A stretch of DNA of 64,000 bases, taken from contig NC_064035.1 in assembly GCF_932526225.1 (NCBI RefSeq), forward strand, positions 14,328,566-14,392,565, read 5' to 3'. Below are positions 53,575 to 64,000 of this stretch, piece after piece. How positions within the stretch are numbered: the first letter of the stretch is position 1; the number at the start of each line of letters is the position of its first letter. A program made the translations under genes and the position numbers. The stretch comes from Nematostella vectensis (Eukaryota; Cnidaria; Anthozoa; Actiniaria; Edwardsiidae). The notes under the pieces are model-generated. The model saw nothing but the letters and a program-made list of their open reading frames with translations, had not been told where the DNA came from and did no database searches.

Positions 53575-56500
53575 ATGATGCTTTGTTGGATGAGTGTTAT
53601 CACCGTTTCTTCTATCGTGCTTGCAAGTAAGATGAGTTTATACGTGCATTTTGTCATCCTTGGTGTTTAAATAGTGTACAGTAGTCTAAATTACAGTGGA
53701 AACTAAAGGCCGATTCAGACAGCACGATTTAGTCGTTTCTGACCTGCCTACGACATGTCTTAGCCCAGAATTACGCACTTTCGTAGTCAAGCATCGTAGC
53801 GGAATCGTAGGCTCTACGACACTAGTTAGAGGTGTCGCATTCAACTAAATCGTGCTGTATAAATCAGCCTTAACGATATTCGATATGACGATTTTCCTCG
53901 TAAAGCAAATAAATGACTAAGGTCTCGGCAAATCGCCCCATGATAGGTTATCCGAAAAAAATTAGACTTGGAATCCGGAATCCATGCTACTGGAATCCGG
54001 AATCCACACACTACGATCCGTAATCCAGGACTTAAGCTGGAATCCGGAATACAAGAATCCTTGAAAAGAAAAATTGAATCCGGCATCCACGAGAAAAATC
54101 CCACATGGAATCCGGAATCCACACACTAGGATCCGGAATCCAAGACTTAAGCTGGAATCCGGAATACAAGAATCCTTGAAAACAAAAATTGAATCCGGCA
54201 TCCACGGGAAAAATCCCACATGGAATCCGGAATCCACACACTAGGATCCGGAATCCAAGACTTAAGCTGAAATCCGGAATACAAGAATCCTTGAAAACAA
54301 AAATTGAATCCGGCATCCACGGGAAAAATCCCACATGGAATCCGGAATCCACACACTAGGATCCGGAATCCAAGACTTAAGCTGGAATCCGGAATACAAG
54401 AATCCTTGAAAAGAAAAATTGAATCCGGCATCCACGGGAAAAATCCCACATGGAATCCGGAATCCACACACTAGGATCCGGAATCCAAGACTTAAGCTGG
54501 AATCCGGAATACAAGAATCCTTGAAAAGAAAAATTAAATCCGGCATCCACGGGAAAAATCCCACATGGAATCCGGAATCCACACACTAGGATCCGGAATA
54601 CAAGACTTAAGCTGGAATCCGGAATACAAGAATCCTTGAAAAGAAAAATTGAATCCGGCATCCACGGGAAAAATCCCACATGGAATCCGGAATCCACACA
54701 CTAGGATCCGGAATCCAAGACTTAAGCTGGAATCCGGAATACAAGAATCCTTGAAAAGAAAAATTGAATCCGGCATCCACGGGAAAAATCCCACATGGAA
54801 TCCGGAATCCACACACTAGGATCCGGAATCCAAGACTTAAGCTGGAATCCGGAATACAAGAATCCTTGAAAAGAAAAATTAAATCCGGCATCCACGGGAA
54901 AAATCCCACATGGAATCCGGAATCCACACACTAGGATCCGGAATACAAGACTTAAGCTGGAATCCGGAATACAAGAATCCTTGAAAAGAAAAATTGAATC
55001 CGGCATCCACGGGAAAATCCCACATGGAATCCGGAATCCACACACTAGGATCCGGAATCCAAAACATAACGTGGAATCCGGAATACAAGAATCCTTGAAA
55101 ACAAAAATTGAATCCGGCATCCACGGGAAAAATCCCACATGGAATCCGGAATCCACACACTAGGATCCGGAATCTAGAGCCTCATTGGAGAACCTGTCAT
55201 GGGGGGATAAGGGGGTACAAATTATCGATTACCCAAATATGAATAAGAGCATAGAAGTGTTCGAGTTTGTGCATGCATGAGATATAGCTTAGCAAGCTCT
55301 TCTACAGGACAGGCAATAACTACCTTTGGCTAATAGCCCTCGCAAGCAACGAGCTTATGCCGTATGGCGTGTTCGCTTAGGCGGCCATAGATATGAATTC
55401 TCAAAGGGCTTTTTCAAAGCCAAAAATTACTTTCTTTGCTGATGTTTTTCAGGAAGTGGCATCGCCCTGACACCGCCCAAACCAAAGGTTTACGAAGAAT
55501 TATACAACGTGACATTCAAGTTACCAGCGAACAAATCGGCAATATTGGACATTGCTTCATCTGGAAGGCCCGAGGGCTCACAAATCCCGTGTTCCTCCGA
55601 CTGCATTATCCGAAGAGTAACCATTTTTCGACCAAGAGAATCTGGGAATTACAAGTTCGGCGTTGTGTGCAACGTGGCGTGCATCTTTTCGATTAGCGAA
55701 GAAGGGAACTACAATAACTTGAAAACCTTAAACGTTATAAATTCTCCAAACAACAATAATCCCAAGTAAGTTAAAAGGTATTTTCTTGTATTATTTGGTC
55801 GAATTTGTAGTGAAAATAATGGTTGTAATAACATAAGCTCTCTCTGCTTCATCAGATCATTTTTTTTGTCATAGTTAAAAAGCCTTCAGTTTTAAAATTC
55901 CCTGATAGCTATAAGATGATCAGGAAAACTTGTATAAATAATAATATAAAACAATAAAATTATAAGATGGCACTGAGTGGACTTTCTAACACTTCTATTT
56001 TAGTGTGTCAGAGGCACTCCACTTGGGAGCCGGCTATCCATACATGTTGGAGATGGTTCTGTTCATCAAAGCATCCCAGACACCGTCCAATATAGTTCAA
56101 GCCATATATCCAAGAGAATCAGCGTTGAGTGACATAATCGCTAACATCAGTCTGGACTTTGATGGTATGATATAACCCAGGAGCGGCGGAAGGGGAGGGA
56201 AAAGGAGGGGCCCAGCCCTTCACTCTTGAAAGCGTGGGGCAGCCCCCCCTTATTTTTTTGAGCGGATGTTTCTTTATATATGAAAGTTTTTTTTTTAAAC
56301 CAACAACGGGTTTCAAGCGGTACATATGCAACCGAGGACAAATTTGTTGAACAGTTTAAAATCCTGTCCATAAAAACCTAGGTTATCCCCTGCGTTCTTA
56401 AAAATAGCGCTTAAAGTTTGAAAACACCACCCACCCTTCCCCCCTGAAACCACCAACCACCCCTCTTCCCTGAAACCACCAACCACCCCTCTCCCCTGAA

Positions 56501-59500
56501 ACCACCAACCACGCCTCGACCTGAAAGCACTACCCACCCCTCCCCCAACCTTCGCCCCCCTAACTTATGGGACCGCTTCGCCGCCCCTGATAACCGTATT
56601 CCCATTATAATATCTGGAAAATGCCAACACTGGCTTTGACGGGGTCAACTTCATTATGCCGAAATATTTACGAGAGCTTGAGGGTGGGGAGACTTTTATG
56701 GTGACAGCAACTAAAATATGGACTTTCCGGGGGAATAAAAAAGCGGCCATCCAGTGCGGCCTTCCGCGCAGCAATGAGCCATTGCAAAACTCGGACATTT
56801 TTTTTTGTTATTGCTTATATTATTATATACTTTTTCTTATTCGCTATTGTAGAAATGAAGTTTTTGGATAATTTCTCTTTGTTCCCGAATATAGAGTCTA
56901 GATGATAATTTTTGAAACAATTTTGAAATCTATCGCCAAATGCTGAAGGTTTTTTTTGGGTCATGCCGTCCTAGCCTTTTCAGTTCATTTCTAAAACTCG
57001 CTTACAAGCGTCTACATTAAACACAACCAATCCTATATTTATATTTACATGATACATACAGGATTTGCCTTTATTATTCGGCTTAATTCTAATATTCAGC
57101 TTCATTTTAATATGGTTCTATACAATTTTTATTCTAATATGGTATAAAACTTCCTTTTATTATCATACTTGGCCTAACATTGGCGATTAAAACTTCTATC
57201 TTGCAGAGTATGACATGGTGTTCTCAAGCATAATAAAAGCCCCGCGTGTTGGTCACAGTCAGCTGGACAAACTTAAATCCCTCACTGTAACGTTTTGGTT
57301 GAGGGTTCATCAAAACCAAAACGTCTACATGAGGTTCCACTATGACGAATTTTTCTTTGAATTAAACGCAGAAGAATGTGTCATTAGCCTTTATTCTCAG
57401 GGAATATCGTAAGTTATATGAATATATCTACTGCCTAGCAGTTTACACCGCTTTTAAGATGAAAATTAAAACCATGAGTACTATGACCATCATTCCCCAT
57501 GACCACCACTCACCATGAACACCACTCCCCATGACCACCACTCACCATGAACAACACTCACCATGAGAACCATGACCACCACTCACCATGAGTATCATGA
57601 CCACCACTCACCATGACCACCACTCACCATAACCACCACTCACCATGAGTACCACTCACCATGTGTACCATGACCACCACTCACCATGACCACCACTCAC
57701 CATAACCACCACTCACCATGACCACCACTCACCATGAGTACCATGACCACCACTAACCGATACTACAGTACGCTACAGATACTTTCACAGACGCCTACAT
57801 TAGCTGTACTTATTATTTTTTGCATCCTTGCTTCAGAAGCCAAATGACTGAATCAATTCCTCTATCAAATTTGGAATGGGGTATTTGGCATCACTTTAGT
57901 ATCATATGGGATGCTGCAGTTCCACTGATGACTTTGTATCAAGATGGTCAACTCCTAATGAGGACAGCAAGGTTCGATGAAACATTTTCACAGAGTCAAA
58001 ATGGTAATGTAAAAATTGAAGGAGAACAAGCTGAAATCAGTTGCTTTAATTTTTGGAATGAATCACTTTCCAATGATGATTGGTTACCATTCTATCAAAC
58101 ACTCCGGCCTAAGTTTGGAACTGTCAAACCAACGATTCCTTGGGATCTGTTTCTGGTTAGCCACCATCTTAGAGTGCTGATTCGATCACCTTCTGAATGC
58201 ACATGTAAGTATACACCAAGTAAGGGTATATTGTCATGTGTAAAAAATTCATCATCCTCTAGTATATTGTCCCGGGGGGAGGTCTCTCCAGAGAAGTAGA
58301 CGGGGGGATCGTCACATCTTTAAGTGTATCAAATTTCGACCAACTAACACCCCTTAGGGGTGTTGTTGAAGGATTTTTCCGAATTTTGCCATCTCTTAGG
58401 GTATAAAATGCGACCAACTGCTATTCCTAAGGGGATGTTTAACGTTTTTTTCCGATTCTGTTATCTCTAACGGTAAAAAATTCGACCAATTGCTATTTCT
58501 AATGGGGAGTTTAACGTTTTTTTGTTTTGTTTCGGCCATCTCTTAGGGTTAAAAATTCCATCGACCACACCCGGTAAGAATTTCATCATCCTCTGTTCTA
58601 GTGTGTGTGTGGGTTGGGGGGGGGGGGGGGTGGGTGGTCAGCTGTAAACTTGTTTCTACATAAAACTACATTATAAGTAAATTACATAATATATATTTTA
58701 ACTCTTTGGTATTTTTAATGGCGTATTCCTTCCTCTATGCCTTAATGTTTCACTGTAATTTCTCTTCTCCTTTATTTTGGCCCTAGGTATTCGTTTCTAT
58801 CCCAAACCATCCCCCACCTCTTTTTTTCCTAGCTCTCCAAGCGCCTGGGGATGTGACAATAAAAGTCAATGCCGAAAAAGGAACTGCTCAAGTTTCTTGG
58901 AGTGAAATAAATTCTACAGAAGTAGAAGGCTACGAAATTGTCCTCTATAAAGATGGAGATTTGAACAGTGGGATAGCCTTGGAGGTGTGCAGGAATCTTA
59001 CCTCGGTCTTGGTGACGGGTATTCATTTCGCCACATCGTATAATCTATCAGTCTCAGCCTTTGGACCTCGTGGAGTGCTCGGGAGGAAAACGAGGGTTAC
59101 ATTTGACGTAGACGAAGAAGGTACGATAGCCCATAGTTAATATATTTTCCTCTTATTGTGTGTATTGGTGATTTACGTTTTCGAAATCCACGATCATTTT
59201 CAGCCCCCAATATCGTTCCATCGGATGTACAAGTGTTCCGTACTTCATCAACTGAGGTCATTATCAGCTGGGAATTCGACCAAAGTGCATTGGTGTTTAA
59301 TGGTACATTAAGGGGATTCAAGGTTTTGTACTGGCCTTTGAACGAAACAGAAGCGATTGCAGAAACTATCATGACGTGTAGTGAACTTCCAAACGAGTTG
59401 AACATCTATGATTTGTTGCCCAACACAAATTACTCTTTTAAAATGCTAGCGTTCAGTTCAGTGCAGGGTCGTGCTTCTCCGGTTTTCCACATACAGGAAG

Positions 59501-62500
59501 AACAAGGTTAGTTGATTATGCTATGCTGATGATATGCATCCATATGTGTGGTGATATTGAAGATGATGTGGCTTGTAATGGTTATTCAGTCAGGTGTATT
59601 AATGGACAGCTTTCTATTTTTATGGTACAACCTGTGTCTCTTCATGTTTTCATGGGTGAAGATTAAAACGTTGATACAATGGGAACGCTTGTGATAGTGT
59701 CGGTGATAATGATGTTGATGAAAATGATTGTGATAATGGATCATAATAATTTTATAATGATTATAATATGATGGTTATAATGATGATGATAATAATGATG
59801 ATCTTTTGCGTATTCAACACTTCCGTCTGTCTTAACACCCTGTGATAATTTATCATTGCGGGGATGGTAGTGTGACACCTTAATAGAGACATAACTATGG
59901 ATGGTGATCATGTTGTTGTTGACTAAGATTGTGTGATGGTAGCTGATTAAAAATTGATTGATTAACTAAGTGATTGCTTTATTTTGCTTTGTTTGCAGTC
60001 TGCAACGGATCTGTTGAGAACTTCCTTCTTTTTACTGAGCCAGTTTTGAGGATGGTTTGGGAACCCCCTCTTAGATCATCATGCACCGGGATAATAAGAA
60101 ATTACCGCTTGAAATTCAAACAAATCATGAATTCATCTATGACTCCCGTGTTTATCAAGGTGCCGTATGACGCGTATGAGTACTCTGTATCGTCGAAGGA
60201 TAATCTTGCTACTGGAGTTAAGTATCAAGTATCGGTAGCTGTACAGACTAGCAAGAGTCTTCCATTCGGACCAGAATCGGAGGCTCGTGTCTTCACTTTA
60301 CGTAAGTGTGAAAATCCAGTAAATCTACGGTTCAAGGTCAAATTAGCTGCAACAAAATTATTTAGTGACCTCAATCTAAAAAAAGTAACCTTGGCCTGAA
60401 AATATCTACCCCCACGTTCGTAGGGAAGAATTTAAACTTCCCTGCTTAGCGGGCCCATATTTGCTTTTTTGAGGACTTCATCATGGCTGACGTTCAGTAT
60501 TCTTAAAAGCTGGTAATAACGATGCTATTTATTAGTGCTTCTTTGGAGTATTCTGTCCAACGTTTCTGCACTTCCTCCTCTTTACTTAGAAGAGCCCCAG
60601 GCTTGTCCAACACGGCAACATGTCTTCGTTGTTCATTACATAGCTTCTTCGTAAGATTATATAACGTTTTCATTTGCTGGCTTGCTCGCTGCAAAAGAAG
60701 AATGGCGACAACTAATTTTTGATTGACAGAAAAGCATTTGAGGTTTTAATTTCAGATTTTGTCAGCGGTGGGCCGAAGCAATGCAAACGGTGATAGAATG
60801 TATTTCGTAGCGAACGGTTGTTAGATACTCCCAGTCATTTGTTGATTTATTAAACTTTCAGTCGATCCTCCTAGTCCTCCTACGACATCAACATTGGCCC
60901 TAACACCCACACCCACTCTTAATGTTTCGATGACAAACTCTACAGCATCAGGCTTCAATCAATCTATCGCTATCACGCCAGCTCCCTCTACCTCCGCTTG
61001 TATCCAGTCTACCGCTGCAAGTGGTGGCTGGGGGGAATGGGGCGAGTGGAGCGCGTGTAGCACGAGCTGTGGTGACGGTGCTCGTACGCGCATGCGTAGC
61101 AGGCTCGTACCAAGTGGCGATTGCGGCGGTGTGATGACAAGAAACGCGCAGGAATCGGAGCCAAACACGACAGAGGTCGAGAGTTGTGTCATTCGGGAAT
61201 GCATAGGTGTGTCTGTCTGTCTGTCTCTCCGTCCGTCCGTCTGTCTGTCTGTCTGTTACAGCTCTTTGATGCTATTGGTTTTGCAGAGGTTGATCTCGTC
61301 GTGACAGGGAATCTCACAGATAAGCAGTGGACGGATTCATTGCGGGTCAAGAACAGCTCTGACTTTCTGAGTCTGGAGGATGAAATTGTGCAAAAAGTAC
61401 CATGTCAATCTTCCTTTATTGTACATCTTTAATAAATAATTGGATGTTTTCTAACCTGTTGCACTTCCTTAACACCAGGTAAATGATACCTACCCAGATC
61501 CAAAGGTGCCGAAAAAAGTAACAGTTCTTGATTTTCGGTAAGTAGGAGGATAGATAGGGAAATGGTGGTTTTCTATCTTTCTTTTGTCGCTATTTATTTA
61601 GTGGAGGTAGCATATAATGGTAACCTTTCTCTTTTGTCTCTATTTTTTTAATCAAGGTAGCGTAATCAGGCCCGTAGGCCAGGATTTTGAGCGGGGGGAG
61701 GGTGTGTGTGTGTGTGTGTATGTGGTCTTTCGTTTACCCATTCAGCGATTTTGTATATGCTCGTACGATTGATTTTCAATCGACGTCTGGTGTACTCTCT
61801 GCAATCAAGTAAAACTCGATGCATGATAATAGATAATAATAATCGTAATAATAATACTAATAACAACAACAACAACAACAATAACAATAACAGCAACAAC
61901 AACAACAATAATAATTAGAATTATTACAATCATCATTAATACTTATAAATAATCATTTTTAAAAGTTGATGTTCTCTTTTATGGCTATTTCTTCAGGCAC
62001 GGTAGCGTCATTGCGACTTTCAACATAACGTTCAGCACAGCATTCTCGCAGGAGCTGCTCATTATTCAGGAAATGATGGATATAAACAACACCATCAGTG
62101 GTCTCAGTATTATTCCCATCACTGTGAAAGCGACTAAAGGTTGGTGTCTGTATCATCCTAGTGCCCGTGCACATTCAAACCGCGATAAAACCCCATTTAG
62201 AGGGCGGTTATTACTGTGACAACTACGGACATTGCGGGGCATACGTTGTAGTAGATTAGCAATCCCGCTAGGGGCACGCTCGTCACTGGTTCCGTTTTTT
62301 ACTTTTTTTAGCATTTTCACAATCTTATCGCTACATCCAATAATAGGTAGTCTGTGGCGTATAGCGCATATTTGGAAGTAAATATAATAGTCTTTCAGCT
62401 CCCCAATAACAATTCCCAACCGAATATTTTTTACTGCATTTATTAACTCTGTTGAGCTTTATTATCAGTCCCTAATGCCGGTCCTACAATCACGGCCATC

Positions 62501-64000
62501 AATAGCTTGACCACAGACTCCGTGCAGATCACGTGGGATCCGGTCAAGAGTTCTAAACACACAGGTATCCCGTTACTGGGATACAAGATAAACTATAGGC
62601 CCCTACAGAACGACACGTGGACCGTCGAGCAGTGTACTAACTGTACCAGTTCCCACGTGTTGGAAAAGCTGCAGGTGGACACCGAGTATCGCTTCCGTTT
62701 ACAAGCCTTTACTGCCAGTGGGACCGGTGTTGTGGGACCAGCCAAGCAGTACCGCACACCTGTTGAAGGTACAATAACTCTGTTAAAATAAACGAGCAGA
62801 AATAGCGATGTTAAAGGCTGGAAGGTAGGGATGGGTATAGCTTTTTGCTGAGAAGGGGTCTTGCCCCGATGACAATGGGGGATACAAAAAAAATTGGTCT
62901 CATTGACTTTCTGCCTCCCACAGGCTCTAACCGATTACCATGTTTAAAGGGCATGTATACCCAAGAAGGTCTGTATTATCCTTTTCTCTTCTAGGACTCC
63001 AACTCCAAATACTTCATTTTCTGAGTACCCAAGTGGGCATCTCAAGAGTAGGGGATTAACCCAATAATCCCTCCCCCTAGATCCGTTCTTGAAGTCTGCA
63101 GGGTATCCTACTCGAAAAGCCTTGTGGTTTCTTAGGGTACCTCCTGCTACACTACCTTCAAGAAAAATGTAAAAAAAGGGTTGATATGAGCTGTAGTTGG
63201 CCCTGCCATCTGCGTCTGCGTCTGTTCCGTTATCTATACTGTCCATTCAGGATTGAGGAAGACCTTCTTTTGACTTTTTATATTCAAATCAGCTTTGTCT
63301 TCGTACTCTGTATCAAGATGGCATGACGCCTTTGAAAAAGTTAGTTACAGCCTCGTTTCAATCAGTTCTACCTCAGTTCCAAAATAGATAAAAATACGAC
63401 GAATGTAACGTATTATTGAGGACAGAAGTATTTGATTTCGCAAGCTTTGAAACTCACAATTCCCCAAGCGTCTCATATGATCCACTCTTTCGCGCTGCAG
63501 CTCAAATAAAAGCTCTTCCTGGCGTGCGCGCCAAGCCGCTGAGCTCGACCCAAATCTCAGTGGAATGGGACTCGTTGCAACCGCTGACCGCAGACCCGGG
63601 CGATTTGATTAGCCACAAGATCATCTTGACTGACAAGGAAACTGGAGATGTCACGCAAAGGACCACCAACAGGTAAGCATGCCCCCAGTGCCCATCCCCT
63701 GCTACGGCCCTGGACTTGCAGGCATTTATCAGAGGTGTCGGAGGAAACCCGATGTAGAAATAAATCAGTACTACTACATTTGCTACCTTCGAGGAGCAAC
63801 TTGGAAATTCACTAAATAATGTCTAAGAGGGGATCGTATCCTGATATTATGATACTTGCCAGATAGAAACAGCGTTTTCTCAATTTTTTTACTGTAAAAT
63901 TTTAGCTGGACCAACTGGCTGGTTGTATCGAACCTTCAAGAGTTTACAGAATACAGTATAAAAGTGGTTGGTTTGACTAAAGATGGTATTGGTCCTTCAA
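53575..64000 (+). CDS. Multidomain ectodomain protein (LamG-like, FN3, TSP1, SEA), 5' part
   Basis: Exons: 53575-53626, 55453-55765, 56004-56164, 57207-57408, 57837-58204, 58833-59120, 59204-59506, 59999-60301, 60862-61206, 61287-61396, 61479-61537, 61997-62139, 62469-62768, 63501-63672, 63906 to the edge. All phases join (about 1,070 codons). Exon 1 encodes a signal peptide (MMLCWMSVITVSSIVLA). A Cys-containing N-terminal module follows, then a LamG/pentraxin-like fold (LTVTFWLRVHQNQNVYMRFH; GIWHHFSIIWD), three FN3 domains (one per exon, 58.8-60.3 kb), a Thr/Pro linker with a TSP1 repeat (WGEWSACSTSCGDG), a SEA domain over three exons (VTVLDFR-HGSVIATF) and at least two more FN3. It is probably a secreted or single-pass adhesion protein or receptor; the membrane and cytosolic parts lie outside. 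I do not recognise an orthologue. Confidence 0.88.
53707..53874. mobile_element. Short MITE in intron 1
   Basis: AAGGCCGATTCAGACAGCAC and GTGCTGTATAAATCAGCCTT are inverted ends about 165 bp apart, next to TAA on both sides. Confidence 0.75.
53968..55173. repeat. 115-bp tandem repeat, about ten copies, in intron 1
   Basis: Units starting GGAATCCACACACTAGGATC with internal CTTAAGCTGGAATCCGG and GGCATCCACGGGAAAAATCC are more than 95% alike by eye. GGAATCC-like words recur inside the unit. The long minus-strand frames here are repeat artefacts. Confidence 0.95.
56174..56590. mobile_element. MITE (hAT-like ends) next to the exon 3 donor
   Basis: CAGGAGCGGCGGAAG and CTTCGCCGCCCCTG are inverted ends about 415 bp apart, flanked by ATAACC. 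The left end is only about 10 bp after the exon 3 splice donor (56,165). The interior includes repeated CCTGAAACCACCAACCACCC. Confidence 0.7.
57472..57760 (+). repeat. ACCATGACCACCACTC minisatellite in intron 4
   Basis: Variable copies of CACCATGACCACCACT with inserted GAGTAC and AACC variants over about 285 bp. Confidence 0.9.
58325..58570. repeat. Degenerate 80-bp tandem repeat in intron 5
   Basis: Three diverged units carry CCATCTCTTAGGGT, AAAATTCGACCAACT and GGGG...TTTAACGTTTTTTT. Confidence 0.7.
58616..58640. repeat. Poly-G tract
   Basis: A G-run of about a dozen bases within a GT-rich stretch in intron 5. Confidence 0.8.
60495..60720 (-). pseudogene. LINE ORF2 linker fragment (RTE/craft-type)
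   Basis: A 63-codon minus-strand frame (MKTLYNLTKKLCNEQRRHVA and KRWTEYSKEAL) resembles the segment between endonuclease and reverse transcriptase of LINE ORF2 proteins. There is no RT active site. It is a short remnant in intron 8 of the ectodomain gene. Confidence 0.6.
61207..61286 (+). repeat. 80-bp intron made largely of TGTC repeats
   Basis: The donor GTGTGTCTG leads straight into (TGTC)n/(CCGT)n, and the acceptor TTTTGCAG closes the intron. Flanking exons (TSP1 end; SEA start) join in phase. Confidence 0.75.
61820..61920. repeat. AAT/AAC trinucleotide microsatellite
   Basis: AATAAT and AACAAC repeats of about 95 bp in intron 11. Coding frames on both strands here (poly-Leu, poly-Asn) are artefacts. 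Confidence 0.95.

Noticed and set aside
53841-55163. Long minus-strand open frames of 90-144 residues (MDSGFHVGFFPWMPDS-type) over the 115-bp array
   Set aside because: They follow from the repeat: the unit is not a multiple of three, so the same DNA is read in all three phases. There is no start context or protein family. The array sits in an intron of the plus-strand gene.
61666-61918. Poly-Leu and poly-Asn open frames
   Set aside because: They are translations of an AAC/AAT microsatellite.

Overview
The window is from an animal nuclear genome. The host genes are split by GT-AG introns and are recognisably metazoan (TMEM63/CSC1-type channel, WDR76, GRASP, and an FN3/TSP1/SEA ectodomain protein). 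The mobile elements (a Polinton/adintovirus-type virus, Ty3/Gypsy, BEL/Pao, LINE, many MITEs) and the AT-rich introns suggest a marine invertebrate, most likely a cnidarian such as an anthozoan. That assignment is inference from gene and element style, not proof.

Layout. (1) From position 1 to about 12.1 kb lies an integrated double-stranded DNA virus of the Polinton/Maverick/adintovirus type, cut by the left window edge. It has eleven genes on the minus strand (an unknown partial gene, small membrane-active proteins, a penton-like protein, a packaging ATPase, a major-capsid-like protein and protein-primed DNA polymerase B) and one on the plus strand (retroviral-type integrase). Only the polymerase is visibly broken, by one frameshift. 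Every one of the 12 genes has a TTTAAA-type motif 15-26 nt before its chosen start codon. A 33-bp hairpin motif is scattered four times, and a nine-copy subterminal tandem array marks the right side. (2) 12.5-25.5 kb, plus strand: a 17-exon TMEM63/CSC1-like channel gene (835 codons plus stop). Its start codon is only about 0.4 kb from the viral array. (3) 28.9-39.1 kb, minus strand: WDR76 in about 12 exons, with a complete Ty3/Gypsy LTR retrotransposon (32,608-37,031; identical 145-bp LTRs; CAAAG target duplication; one TAG in pol) inserted antisense in an intron. (4) 39.3-44.0 kb, plus strand: an 11-exon GRASP (Golgi stacking) gene, divergent from WDR76 across 246 bp. (5) 44.0-53.5 kb: no host gene. 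It holds a fold-back element, a decayed minus-strand BEL/Pao element (46.2-51.4 kb) split by a plus-strand 5'-truncated LINE, microsatellites and a MITE. (6) 53.6 kb to the right edge, plus strand: at least 15 exons of a secreted or membrane ectodomain protein (signal peptide, LamG-like, FN3 x3, TSP1, SEA, FN3 x2, continuing).

The most unusual host-side pattern is that seven separate tandem duplications in three neighbouring genes each span an exon-intron junction, so the splice site itself is repeated 2 to about 20 times. Six involve 5' splice sites and one a 3' splice site. All exon boundaries given here were placed by hand from reading frame, family similarity recalled from memory and GT/AG sites; they were not tested against transcripts.
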